From contig JAIPUR010000004.1 in the NCBI GenBank assembly GCA_020055655.1, forward strand, positions 1-64,000: DNA of 64,000 bases, written 5' to 3'. Origin of the DNA: Methanosarcinaceae archaeon (GTDB lineage Archaea; Halobacteriota; Methanosarcinia; Methanosarcinales; Methanosarcinaceae). This document shows positions 1-8,311 of the stretch, piece after piece. A model generated the notes under the pieces. It worked only from the letters and a program-made list of their open reading frames with translations. It searched no databases and was not told the DNA's origin. A program made the translations under genes and the position numbers. The stretch's first letter is position 1. Every line of letters begins with the position of its first letter.

Positions 1-267
1 GGCTATGCCGATAACTACTATGTAGATCAACATGTATATCCAGCTTCTTACAAAATTTTCCTTCTTAAATCCCTCGAACACATCACCAATTTCTACTGGT
101 TGGAACCTTGCACCCTTTACTGCCATATGTACAAGTCCATAGTAGAGTGGGGCAATGGTGACTACAAATATCATTCCAATAAAAGCTACAATTATTGCTA
201 TTGCATAAGTAACAAGATTATCCTTCTGGAAACTCCAGGAGCTTTTCAATAAGTTCTCATAATCCAT
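1..267 (-). CDS. Membrane protein, DUF4013-like, N-terminal part only
   Basis: The first 89 residues are visible; the gene runs off the left edge. It starts MDYENLLKSSW and is preceded by a GGAAGTGA ribosome-binding site. A hydrophobic helix lies at about residues 18-38 and a second begins near residue 77, with a charged stretch between them containing GDVFEGFKKENF. This layout resembles the DUF4013 family of archaeal multi-pass membrane proteins of unknown function. It is followed on the other side by the small membrane protein gene at 395-745, on the same strand. The family call rests on pattern memory and only part of the protein. Confidence 0.55.
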   Translation of the reverse strand, partial: MDYENLLKSSWSFQKDNLVTYAIAIIVAFIGMIFVVTIAPLYYGLVHMAVKGARFQPVEIGDVFEGFKKENFVRSWIYMLIYIVVIGIA

Positions 268-394
268 TAAAATCACTTCCTATAAATATACATATAAAAG
301 GTGTTCTGAAAAGTATTTAAAAGTTTTTAAGATATAAAAAACAAAAAAAGTGGTGCAAAATGCGCCATAATATTCTAATTTCAGCTGATGCAAT

Positions 395-745
395 TTATAA
401 AGCAGCTTCTAGTTTGTCTGCGTATTCAGCAAGAACCGGAAGTCTGTATAGATTACCCTTGAATGACATGATCATCAGGTATATCCATAGAACAAGTCCC
501 AACAATCCTATAAGCATTGATATTATTCCAAATATGGCTCCGATGACTGGTATTGAAACAAGGGCTTCAAGAACGATATTTAATACGAACAAGGTAAGGG
601 ACAAAACTGTGGACTGTGCTGCATGGAATCGCACAAACTTGTTTTCTTTTTCGATAACCAGGAAAATAATACCTGAAATCAGTCCCAATAAGTAGGCTAG
701 TACTGCTGTTATATTTTCACTAAGGCCAATTTTAGTTTTGCTCAT
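395..745 (-). CDS. DUF4870 family small membrane protein
   Basis: A 116-residue protein with three predicted membrane helices (about 12-32, 44-66 and 70-95). The N-terminal pattern NITAVLAYLLGLISGIIFLV, followed by a charged EKENKFVRFHAAQS loop, is characteristic of the DUF4870/Tic20-like family of small integral membrane proteins. No enzymatic residues are evident and the role is unknown. The ATG is preceded by AGGAGAG at a normal distance. It has the same orientation as its neighbours but is separated by about 170 bp, so it is probably transcribed alone. Confidence 0.75.
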   Translation of the reverse strand: MSKTKIGLSENITAVLAYLLGLISGIIFLVIEKENKFVRFHAAQSTVLSLTLFVLNIVLEALVSIPVIGAIFGIISMLIGLLGLVLWIYLMIMSFKGNLYRLPVLAEYADKLEAAL

Positions 746-916
746 TCACAACTCTCCTATAAGTACTACATATTTTCAATTGTGCAAATGCACATTGTAT
801 TCAAATATAATTATTTATAATAGTTATTTTGTCTGGGCAATATATAAATCTATGTATAAATAATGATTTTAAAAAAGAAAGAAAAGATGACGCAAGATGC
901 GTCATTAAATATGTGT

Positions 917-1396
917 TTAGAATCTGACGCTCATGTCAGCAATCATCTGCTGGCTTGCTACATCAATGAACTTAACATTGGCTGTTTCACCAGTGGTTGC
1001 AATATCTGCTGATGCGTTGCTTGTGGCATCTGCGGTTGTCTCGTCCATTATTGGGGAGCCATCCATGAAGATGTATGCGGTATCTCCAGCATCATATTGG
1101 GTATCTGAAATATTTCCAAGGTCAGTTGTGTTTCCATCAACAATTATTTTTGTCCTTGCATCTGTCAAAGTTATGGCATCTCCGCCCTGATGTTCAAGTA
1201 CAATTACATTCTGGCTGTCAATTTCGTCAGCGCTTGCTCTAACACTTGCCTGTGGTGCCTGTTCTGGTGGTCCCATGCCGAATACGAATGCTGCGATAAC
1301 TGCAGCGAGAATTACAGTGATTGCGACCATCAGAATTACGCCGATGACCGGGGAAACTGCATCCTCTTCATCTAAGAATTGGTTTGCTTTACTCAT
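917..1396 (-). CDS. Archaeal type IV pilin-like protein (Pilin_N domain)
   Basis: A 159-residue protein. After a short charged leader (MSKANQFLDEEDA) comes a conserved class III signal segment and one hydrophobic helix (VSPVIGVILMVAITVILAAV), typical of the archaeal Pilin_N domain. The prepilin peptidase would cut close to the DAVSP junction. The remaining 115 residues are extracellular, rich in Thr/Ala/Asp, with one NTT and one NAS glycosylation-type sequon. Start supported by GAGAGGAAC upstream. It probably forms an adhesive or structural pilus subunit. No assembly ATPase is nearby, so assembly must rely on genes elsewhere. Confidence 0.8.
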   Translation of the reverse strand: MSKANQFLDEEDAVSPVIGVILMVAITVILAAVIAAFVFGMGPPEQAPQASVRASADEIDSQNVIVLEHQGGDAITLTDARTKIIVDGNTTDLGNISDTQYDAGDTAYIFMDGSPIMDETTADATSNASADIATTGETANVKFIDVASQQMIADMSVRF

Positions 1397-1420
1397 GTGT
1401 GTTCCTCTCTCATTTAAAAA

Positions 1421-1627
1421 TTAAATTTGCTTTTGCTTTTTTTTCTGGACTACTTTCTCAAGCTTTTTCGTCCACATTTTATCATCGAGGTCGGTATATT
1501 CGCACTCGAGATAGTGTTGCACTGCCATACTCAGAGCTTCCTTGGTTGATGATTCATTGCACTTTTTTTTAAGTGCCATCAATTCCTCCTCTGTCAGTAC
1601 TGTTTGTGCGTGTACAATTTTAACCAT
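1421..1627 (-). CDS. Small basic protein, DUF5371-like
   Basis: A 68-residue protein with a strong ribosome-binding site (GGAGATACA before ATG). It begins MVKIVHAQTVLTEEELMALK, continues with an amphipathic segment containing STKEALSMAVQHYLEC, and ends in a lysine-rich tail (KKKQKQI). The STKEALSxAVxHYLEC pattern recalls a small conserved family of Methanosarcinaceae (DUF5371), with a possible ribbon-helix-helix-like fold. It lies just upstream of the pilin gene, 24 bp away on the same strand, so co-transcription is likely. The function is unknown; a DNA-binding role is only a guess. Confidence 0.6.
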   Translation of the reverse strand: MVKIVHAQTVLTEEELMALKKKCNESSTKEALSMAVQHYLECEYTDLDDKMWTKKLEKVVQKKKQKQI

Positions 1628-1947
1628 TGTATCTCCTGATCGATTGATTCACCTAGCGAGCATTACTGCTCAACTATCCTCATAATAATGATAATGACAT
1701 TTATATATAAGCCTTTTTCTTAAAATAGGTGATTTGCTTATATTTATCTAAAATAATATCATAGTTATATATTAATCGAAAAATACATTCCTTGGATGAA
1801 CAATATGTTCATTTCATTCTTTATCAACATTCTACTCAAATACAAATATTAGCTTAATGCATTTTCCCTTCAATTATATGGCAAAGAACAAAATAGTTCT
1901 TCGTCTATTATAAGGCAGATATCAATTATTGAAAGGAAGTATAATAT
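1628..1947. promoter_or_regulatory. Divergent intergenic promoter region
   Basis: About 320 bp without a gene between the small basic protein (minus) and the ACT-domain gene (plus). It contains the self-complementary box TTATATATAA at 1701-1710, which can act as an archaeal TATA element on the minus strand about 75 bp before the 1627 start. The remainder is AT-rich, and I see no RNA gene or clear hairpin. Confidence 0.4.
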
Positions 1948-2226
1948 ATGGTCTCAAATCGTTTTATAATCACAGCTATCGGTGTTGATAAAGTCGGTAT
2001 AGTTGCAGGCATCACTCAGAAAATGGCAGATTACAATGTAGGTATTATTGATATTAGCCAAACCATCATGGAAGATATGTTCACCATGATAATGCTTGCA
2101 GGGGTCGAAGAGGATAATTTTGATCTTTCATCTTTCCAAAAAGCAATGTCTGAAACGGGTAAGATGCTTGATTTGGATATACGAGTACAGAATGAAGATA
2201 CTTTCCGTTTCATGCACAGGATATGA
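1948..2226 (+). CDS. ACT domain-containing protein (UPF0237 type)
   Basis: A 92-residue protein made of a single ACT domain: [20 protein letters not shown] at the N-terminus is the classic beta-alpha start with the D-x-x-G-x-x-A ligand loop, followed by [12 protein letters not shown]. Stand-alone ACT proteins of this type (UPF0237, GcvR-like) bind small ligands such as amino acids and regulate partners. It is preceded by AAAGGAAG. The next gene begins 10 bp downstream, and this ACT plus UPF0210 pair is a conserved gene pair in many anaerobes and archaea, so the two proteins are expected to act together. Confidence 0.85.
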   Translation: MVSNRFIITAIGVDKVGIVAGITQKMADYNVGIIDISQTIMEDMFTMIMLAGVEEDNFDLSSFQKAMSETGKMLDLDIRVQNEDTFRFMHRI

Positions 2227-2236
2227 GGTGTTTTTG

Positions 2237-3598
2237 ATGCGTGTCCATCCTAAGGAGATACTGGAGACCATAAAGATGGTCTCCAACGAAAATCTGGATA
2301 TTCGCACTGTGACTATGGGTATCAGTTTGCGCGACTGCTGCAATCCTGATATAGATGCTTTTAACAACAATATCTATGAGAAAATGACTACTCATGCGCA
2401 GGATCTTGTAAGTACGGCCGAAGAGATGCAGTCTCTTTATGGAATTCCTGTTATCAACAAGAGGCTATCTGTAACTCCCATTTCTATCGTGGCTGAAAGT
2501 TGTGGGGAAGATGATCTTACTTCAGTTGCAGAAACACTGGATAGAGTTGCTAAAGATGTAGATGTGGATTTTATTGGTGGTTTCAGTGCTCTGGTTCACA
2601 AGGGTATGACCAGAGGAGATGCTGCTCTGATAAATTCTATACCAAAGTCCCTTTCTGGGACAAAAAAGGTCTGTTCATCTGTAAATGTGGCAACCACAAA
2701 GGCAGGTATCAATATGGATGCTGTAGCCCAAATGGGGCATATCATCAAAAAAACAGCCGATATGAGCAAAGATGATGGTGGTATCGGATGTGCAAAATTA
2801 GTTGTTTTTGCAAATGCCCCAGAGGACAATCCTTTCATGGCAGGTGCTTTTCATGGTGTGGGAGAGCCGGAAGTTAGCATCAATGTAGGTGTCAGTGGAC
2901 CTGGGGTAGTAAACTCTGCAGTTAGGGCTTTGAATGACCCTTCACTTGGTGACATTTCAGAATCTATCAAGAAAACATCTTTTAAGATCACTCGTATGGG
3001 TGAGGTAATTGGTAAAGAGGTTGCAAAGCGCCTTGGTGCTCAATTTGGTGTTCTGGACCTTTCACTTGCGCCAACTCCGGCTGTTGGTGACAGTGTCGCC
3101 GCAATCCTTGAAGCGATGGGTCTGGAAAGCTGTGGTACTCATGGTACTACTGCTGCACTTGCTTTATTGAACGATGCTGTGAAAAAGGGTGGTTCTATGG
3201 CTTCATCTTCAGTTGGTGGTTTGAGTGGCGCTTTCATTCCTGTGAGCGAGGATGCGGATATGATCAGGGCAGTTCAGAGGGGATCCCTTAGTCTTGATAA
3301 ACTTGAGGCAATGACAAGTGTATGTTCTGTAGGTTTGGATATGATCGCAGTTCCTGGTGAAACTTCTGCATCTACTATTTCTGCTATCATTGCTGACGAG
3401 ATGGCAATTGGTATGATCAACAGAAAGACCACTGCTGTGAGGCTCATACCTGTGCCTGGAAAAGATATCGGTGACGTGGTGGAATATGGTGGTTTATTGG
3501 GAACTGCTCCTGTAATGGCGGTAAATAATTTCAGTTCAGAACAATTTATCTTAAGAGGTGGAAGAATTCCTGCACCGATACAGGCATTGACAAACTAA
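2237..3598 (+). CDS. UPF0210 / PFL family protein
   Basis: A 453-residue protein of the UPF0210 (DUF711) family, which shares distant fold similarity with pyruvate formate-lyase/ribonucleotide reductase-like barrels but has no proven activity. Recognisable family sequence includes [19 protein letters not shown], the glycine-rich [26 protein letters not shown], and the C-terminal [19 protein letters not shown]. The start is the ATG at 2237, preceded by GAGGTG overlapping the end of the ACT gene; the open frame extends further upstream but lacks a ribosome-binding site there. The tight spacing supports one transcript with the ACT gene and probably the kinase-like gene downstream. Confidence 0.85.
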   Translation: MRVHPKEILETIKMVSNENLDIRTVTMGISLRDCCNPDIDAFNNNIYEKMTTHAQDLVSTAEEMQSLYGIPVINKRLSVTPISIVAESCGEDDLTSVAETLDRVAKDVDVDFIGGFSALVHKGMTRGDAALINSIPKSLSGTKKVCSSVNVATTKAGINMDAVAQMGHIIKKTADMSKDDGGIGCAKLVVFANAPEDNPFMAGAFHGVGEPEVSINVGVSGPGVVNSAVRALNDPSLGDISESIKKTSFKITRMGEVIGKEVAKRLGAQFGVLDLSLAPTPAVGDSVAAILEAMGLESCGTHGTTAALALLNDAVKKGGSMASSSVGGLSGAFIPVSEDADMIRAVQRGSLSLDKLEAMTSVCSVGLDMIAVPGETSASTISAIIADEMAIGMINRKTTAVRLIPVPGKDIGDVVEYGGLLGTAPVMAVNNFSSEQFILRGGRIPAPIQALTN

Positions 3599-3639
3599 TT
3601 CTTTGGGTAAATTATGCATTAAAAGGGCGAGTTGATAAC

Positions 3640-4167
3640 GTGATACTTACTTTGATAGGTATGTCCGGTGGGGGAAAAAGTACGGTGGGCAAGGTTCTTG
3701 CTCGCCGTCTTAGATACAGGCGTATTGATACCGATAAACTCATAGAGGATACAAAAGGTAAAAAGTTGCAGTCTCTTATTGATGAAGATGGCGATATGGC
3801 ATTGATTGGTATTGAACAGGATTGTATATTGTCCATGCAATTGCCGGATGATTGTATCATCTCTACCGGGGGCAGTGTTGTATATTCTGAAAAGTCAATG
3901 AACTTTCTTAAAGAGAATTCCACTATTATTTTTCTGGATGTGCCATTTACAACTCTTGAAAAAAGACTTTCAAATATTGGTAATAGGGGCGTTGTTGGCT
4001 TAAAGCATGGTTCGTTGTATGATATTTATCAGGAACGTTATCCTTTATATGAAAACTATGCAGATATGACAATACATGTATCTGATTCGGATTCTGTCAG
4101 GGATGTTGTAAAAAAAATAATTGGCCGCTTGGATATAGTTCTTAAGAATGGAAAATACCTGAAATAA
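3640..4167 (+). CDS. P-loop kinase of the bacterial shikimate-kinase family, atypical
   Basis: A 175-residue protein with a GTG start. Walker A is G7-MSGGG-K13-S14-T15, the metal/substrate DxD motif is D30-T-D32, the glycine loop is T76-G77-G78-S79, and the C-terminal RYPLYENYA resembles the RxPLYxxxA motif of AroK. The arginine normally found in the FRxxE motif that binds shikimate is not present in the corresponding stretch (DGDMALIGIEQD), and the third glycine of GGG is Ser. Archaea normally use an unrelated GHMP-type shikimate kinase. This may therefore phosphorylate another small molecule. It lies 41 bp after the UPF0210 gene and may share its transcript. Confidence 0.7.
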   Translation: MILTLIGMSGGGKSTVGKVLARRLRYRRIDTDKLIEDTKGKKLQSLIDEDGDMALIGIEQDCILSMQLPDDCIISTGGSVVYSEKSMNFLKENSTIIFLDVPFTTLEKRLSNIGNRGVVGLKHGSLYDIYQERYPLYENYADMTIHVSDSDSVRDVVKKIIGRLDIVLKNGKYLK

Positions 4168-4219
4168 AAAAATTAAAAAAAGGAACTTGGAATTATTGTT
4201 CTAATAATGTATTTTTCGG

Positions 4220-4903
4220 CTAGTGTGCCATCTTTTTGGCAGAATCAGCTACATCTTCAAGCATCTCAATTGGAATTCCTATTATCATTTCTTCATCATC
4301 AAAACCTGTGAACATGCGACTACCTTCACAACCAAGACTGAGGTTTGCCTGTTTTTGCTGCATCGGACGAACAACACTTTCTGAACAGAAGCTCTGCAGT
4401 CCGGATAAGCTGGAATTCAAGTTGCCACCTGTGTTATATAAGGTTGCCTGGGATATTCTCATGACTGTTTTCGGATTTGCTACAATTACTACTACATCAG
4501 GCACAAGTGGTGCTTTTTCAAGAGGTGCGTAAATAATAGCTTTTGAGGACATTGAATCCATCATTGGCATTTCTTTCATTGTATTTCTTGCACCTTCAAT
4601 GCTACCAAAGCAATTAAGGAAATAATAGAAATCTCCTTTCTGGATCTCACCACAGTGTTCGCTCAGGCCAAGTGCAGCTGCTCCCACGTCACATTTCTGG
4701 TTTTCGAGAAGTGAATATCTTATAGTTCCTTCCTTTCTGGCTTCATCTATCATCTTGCAATGGTGCTTTTCACCTTCTGCCTGCTCAATTCCTTCGGGAA
4801 TATCTCCCTCTGGTGGTATGATCTTAACTGCAACAGGTGATTTGTCCAGTTTAAGGCTATTTATTAATTCCTGACTCATTTTGTGGATTTTTTCCAGGTC
4901 CAT
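4220..4903 (-). CDS. DUF169 domain protein linked to corrinoid methyl transfer
   Basis: A 227-residue DUF169 protein. Family features seen are the N-terminal LKLDKSPVAVKIIPPEGDIPEG, the conserved cysteines in HCKMIDEAR, QKCDVGAAALGL and NCFGS, and the C-terminal SLGCEGSRMFTGFDDEEMIIGIP. DUF169 proteins commonly sit beside corrinoid activation and methyltransferase genes in methanogens and acetogens; their biochemical role is not established. The ATG at 4903 is chosen because GGAG lies 7-8 bp upstream; an in-frame ATG 39 bp earlier has no such signal. It is downstream of ramA on the same strand with a gap of about 105 bp, so it may be co-expressed. Confidence 0.8.
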   Translation of the reverse strand: MDLEKIHKMSQELINSLKLDKSPVAVKIIPPEGDIPEGIEQAEGEKHHCKMIDEARKEGTIRYSLLENQKCDVGAAALGLSEHCGEIQKGDFYYFLNCFGSIEGARNTMKEMPMMDSMSSKAIIYAPLEKAPLVPDVVVIVANPKTVMRISQATLYNTGGNLNSSLSGLQSFCSESVVRPMQQKQANLSLGCEGSRMFTGFDDEEMIIGIPIEMLEDVADSAKKMAH

Positions 4904-5008
4904 AGTTTTTCTCCGGTGATCTCGATCCTTGAAGTATAGCAAATAAACAGGGCATAATCACGTGCAGGTACACATAATTATTACTCTATTGTTGTCAGAT
5001 TGCTGTTC

Positions 5009-6634
5009 TCAATATGAGATTGTCTTTATGTCCTTATATTTTATAACTTTTGAAGGGCAGATCCTGACGCATCTCTTACAGCTCATTCCAAGGCATAGGT
5101 GTGCAGTATATTCTGCCTGAATTGCTCCATTCTTTTCTACGATCTTAATGGCATCCTCCGGACATTCGTCTTCACATATTTTACATCCCATACAGCCAGT
5201 GGTTGGTTCTTCGATGACTATATTGAGGTCGTTTACAACTTCAATTTCGTCATCACCGCTGTCTTCTATATCTTTGCTTGCTCTTCTCTCCATGATTGGA
5301 GCTAGTTCAATTTCAGGGAGAATTGGGAGGTCATATGCTTCAAGGAATCCATTATATTCTTCAATTGACATGCCTTCGGTCCAATATGCGAGTTCACAGG
5401 TGTAGAAATCCTTGAACGTATCGTTTGTTGCCATCATCAGGTGGTCTGCTTTGATCTTGTGAGCAAGTGTACTAATATCTTCGAGTTCGTACTCTCCGTA
5501 TATTACATCTTTTGCAAGTGCAAGTGATGTGTTTCCAAATTGTACTATTTTCTTGGAGAATCCGGGACATAATCCGATCATTCTGGCCTTATTTGCATCG
5601 ACATAGGTTCCTGATGCACCTGACATGTACATATTCTGGAGTTGGCTGTATTTAAGGCCGGCCTCGACCATAAGGGTAAGGTGTGCTGCCCTGATAGCTC
5701 CGATAGCTTTTCCTGCTTCTGCGATATCGTGGTTACTGACCTCTATTCCTTCGGCGAGGATTAGCTTTCCGTTTGGCAACTCAGGTAATTTGTCCACGAT
5801 CTTCATGGTAATTGCAAGTGATATTGCAGAAATAACTCCAGTTCCGGTTATTCCCTTTGCTTCGATCTCTCCTTCCTTACTTATCTTTCCTGTAACAGGG
5901 TCAATCAGGTGTCCTTTTCTCTCCTGCATCATGTCGTCGAGTACAGTAATTCTCCATAGACCATCTTCTTCACTTACGTCTGATATAGCACCTGGACTTG
6001 CAAGCATACCGCATTTGATCCCCTGTCCTTCTATTGCAGGGCCTGCTGCTGCACTAGCTGTTATGATCCTGTCTCCTATCTTCAGTGCCATTTCAGCGTT
6101 GGTTCCATAATCAGTAACAAGTGAAATTTCAGGTTCGTCCATAAAGTCTGTCTTTATCATCATTGCAAGAGCATCTGCACCGATCTCGTGTTGTATGGAT
6201 GGAAGAACAATAATTTCGCAATCATTCATTTCTGGTGTGTCTGCAAATATCTGGCTTCCATTGTATACTTTCAGACCTCTTTCGATATTTTCAACACCGA
6301 GTCTTTTTTGCATGTTCTCTCCAGCATAGGCCAGATCTCTGATCTCTATGTTCTGGAATAGTGACAATTGAATTGGGTTTCCACAGGCTACCATCTTTTT
6401 TATCTGGCCAAGTGGGATGCCTAATCTGCTAAGCATTTTCTTTATTGTAACCATCATTATCTGATGTGTTACCTCTTGCCCCACATGCATGGCAAAGTGG
6501 AGGTGATCTGTTACGTTACCTCCTGGAAGTGGATGTCTCATTGTCATTACTGTTTTTATGACATGTTTTGTCTCAAGGTCTAAAAGTTGTAATCGAAAGC
6601 CACTTGTTCCCAAATCAATTGCAATTCCGTACAA
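5009..6634 (-). CDS. ramA: Corrinoid protein reductive activase (RamA)
   Basis: A 541-residue iron-sulfur ATPase that reductively reactivates Co(II) corrinoid proteins during methylamine metabolism. The N-terminus YGIAIDLGTSGFRLQ is the ASKHA-type phosphate loop, with a second element VTDYGTNAEMAL and the GTGVISAISLAI region. The C-terminus carries two [4Fe-4S] sites: C481, C484, C487, C491 followed by Pro, and C514, C519, C522, C526. Length and Cys layout match RamA. The start is a TTG with a strong GGAGG six bases before it; no better ATG lies upstream. A regulator gene precedes it on the same strand and the DUF169 gene follows. The DUF4445-type activases of bacteria are the alternative, but their ferredoxin is N-terminal. 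Confidence 0.9.
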   Translation of the reverse strand: MYGIAIDLGTSGFRLQLLDLETKHVIKTVMTMRHPLPGGNVTDHLHFAMHVGQEVTHQIMMVTIKKMLSRLGIPLGQIKKMVACGNPIQLSLFQNIEIRDLAYAGENMQKRLGVENIERGLKVYNGSQIFADTPEMNDCEIIVLPSIQHEIGADALAMMIKTDFMDEPEISLVTDYGTNAEMALKIGDRIITASAAAGPAIEGQGIKCGMLASPGAISDVSEEDGLWRITVLDDMMQERKGHLIDPVTGKISKEGEIEAKGITGTGVISAISLAITMKIVDKLPELPNGKLILAEGIEVSNHDIAEAGKAIGAIRAAHLTLMVEAGLKYSQLQNMYMSGASGTYVDANKARMIGLCPGFSKKIVQFGNTSLALAKDVIYGEYELEDISTLAHKIKADHLMMATNDTFKDFYTCELAYWTEGMSIEEYNGFLEAYDLPILPEIELAPIMERRASKDIEDSGDDEIEVVNDLNIVIEEPTTGCMGCKICEDECPEDAIKIVEKNGAIQAEYTAHLCLGMSCKRCVRICPSKVIKYKDIKTISY

Positions 6635-6664
6635 AATAATCCTCCTTTATTGGTGTAAATATGT

Positions 6665-6740
6665 CGGCAGTTTGTGCAAACATGTTTAGCTGTATATTGT
6701 TTGTGCGTGATATGTGCACTATCGTATATAAATGATATTA
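6665..6740 (-). promoter_or_regulatory. ramA promoter and leader with palindromic elements
   Basis: On the minus strand an ATTTATATAC-type TATA box lies at about 6726-6735, roughly 95 bp before the TTG start of ramA. In the leader region GTTTGTGC occurs twice (6670-6677 and 6699-6706), 29 bp apart; the first copy is part of the palindrome GTTTGTGCAAAC. These are plausible sites for a regulator such as the protein encoded at 6814-7596. This is inference from symmetry and position only. Confidence 0.4.
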
Positions 6741-6813
6741 TTTCTTCTTTAGCCTAAACACTAAAGTAGAATATGCATTAAAGATGAAAAAGAAAAGAGT
6801 AAAAAAGGATAGA

Positions 6814-7596
6814 TCAGCTTATTTTTTCTGCGCTTTTTTTATATATTTCAAAGAGTTCAGAACACCATTGGCGTGCACTACAATCAAAACTAATAGCTTT
6901 TTTGTGATCCCATGTTCCTTCTTTGGTAAAGAATACAATATGTATAAGGTCATCTGTGACTGAGAGTGCTCCAATTTTCAGTATGTCATCTTCGCAGACA
7001 TAAACATTGGAATTTTCAGCTTCTATAATTGCATTATAATCTGACCTATAGTCATCTTCAAAGCGTTTGTATACTGATCTCGTAATTATTAATTCGAATT
7101 CAGTCCCTCTCATTGCCAGATCTGAATAATCGGCTGGACATGCAGGACAAAAATATGTATAGAGGGATCTAACTGCTTCAGATTGCTTCAGACTGTCTGA
7201 TAACTCTTTTGGAGGTTCAAAAAGATGGTTAAGGTCAGGTTCGAGTACTTTAACTTCCCCAAGATCGCCTATTCTGTAAAGTAAGTCTTCAGGAACTGCA
7301 CTTAAGTCTCTGCTATCCCAGTATCCTTTGTTACCTTCCAGAACATTAAGTGTTTCTACCAGGGGCTTGATCTTTTTAAGGATTATTTTTCCTGTATGGG
7401 TCAACTGGTATTTTTCATCCTTTTGTTCTATGAGCCCTTGCTCTATAAGGATCTTGATCTGCGCCATAATGGCACTAGCTGTGCCAGTCAATGAGTTCTT
7501 GATCTCATCAATAGTAGCTGGCCCTTCGGTTAGCATAAGGAGTGCTTTTTTTCTTTTCTCAGAAAGGAACACTGTACTTATTAACTCGGCTTTCAT
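6814..7596 (-). CDS. Methanogenesis-type HTH regulator (FilR1/Msr family, DUF1724)
   Basis: A 260-residue transcription regulator. Residues about 10-75 form an ArsR-like winged helix (KKALLMLTEGPATIDEIKNS, then IKILIEQGLIEQKDEKYQLT). The C-terminal half carries the DUF1724/FilR1 signature: FCPACPADYSD, FELIITRSVYKRF and the effector-like VYVCEDDILKIGALSVTDD. Related Msr proteins of Methanosarcina control methanol and methylsulfide methyltransferase operons, so a role in controlling ramA or the neighbouring methyltransferases is likely. It ends about 180 bp before ramA on the same strand. The CPAC cysteines could make it redox- or metal-responsive. Confidence 0.82.
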   Translation of the reverse strand: MKAELISTVFLSEKRKKALLMLTEGPATIDEIKNSLTGTASAIMAQIKILIEQGLIEQKDEKYQLTHTGKIILKKIKPLVETLNVLEGNKGYWDSRDLSAVPEDLLYRIGDLGEVKVLEPDLNHLFEPPKELSDSLKQSEAVRSLYTYFCPACPADYSDLAMRGTEFELIITRSVYKRFEDDYRSDYNAIIEAENSNVYVCEDDILKIGALSVTDDLIHIVFFTKEGTWDHKKAISFDCSARQWCSELFEIYKKSAEKIS

Positions 7597-7733
7597 GCTA
7601 CTCTCTTTTTAGTAATTTTTTCCATTTTTTAGCTCTGAATTTAAAAGAAAAATACTGAAAATAGATTCTGATGATTTTAAATAGAAATCCCAAGTCCTCA
7701 AAAAAGTTGGAATGAACCAACTTGATATAGCTG

Positions 7734-8093
7734 TTATCTTCTTGGATCTTCGCCAAAAGTGCTGTGGTAACGTTTAATGACGCTGTCCATATAATTGGTT
7801 GTCATCCTGCTTGCTCCCTTTGACATAACACTGCTCAATGGGAATTCTGTATGACACTGTATGCAGCATGCTAATTCGCACCCTGTTACAGACTTAGGGC
7901 ATCCACTGCAAAGTTTTGCTCTTGAGTAGAATAGATTGAATGTTTTACCACATTCAGGACAAGTTACCATTCTATTTGAATCATAGAATTGTTTTGTAAC
8001 TCCTCTTCTCTGCAAGTCAATGCTGTATCTGTCATCACGATTCAGGTCGTCTAATGCCTTTTTTTCATCGTCCCTTCGCTCACTTCGTCGCAT
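7734..8093 (-). CDS. Hypothetical Cys-rich zinc-ribbon protein
   Basis: A 119-residue protein I do not recognise. The N-terminal 40 residues are highly charged (MRRSERRDDEKKALDDLNRD). The middle holds eight cysteines in pairs: CPECG, CSGCPKS, GCELACC and IQCHTEF, consistent with one or two zinc knuckles or an Fe-S site. The C-terminus is basic (IKRYHSTFGEDPRR). No clear ribosome-binding site precedes the ATG, so it could be leaderless or start later. It lies between the ramA regulator and the mtbA paralogue, facing away from the latter, which hints at a link to methyl metabolism without proving it. Confidence 0.55.
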   Translation of the reverse strand: MRRSERRDDEKKALDDLNRDDRYSIDLQRRGVTKQFYDSNRMVTCPECGKTFNLFYSRAKLCSGCPKSVTGCELACCIQCHTEFPLSSVMSKGASRMTTNYMDSVIKRYHSTFGEDPRR

Positions 8094-8311
8094 GCGTTCT
8101 CATTTGGGTCTAATATACTTAAATCTTTTGAAGCATTAAGTGGTCCGAAATTTTAAAAAACGTTTTCAAAAAGCACTATTATTCTATTTTTGGCATACTA
8201 ATTTGGTATAGTTTAAAGTATTATTAGTTTTAAATGCTTTCTAAGCAGCTTTAGTAAACTGGCACAATATCTCTTTAGTATTATTATAGCACACATATTC
8301 AGGTGAATCTT

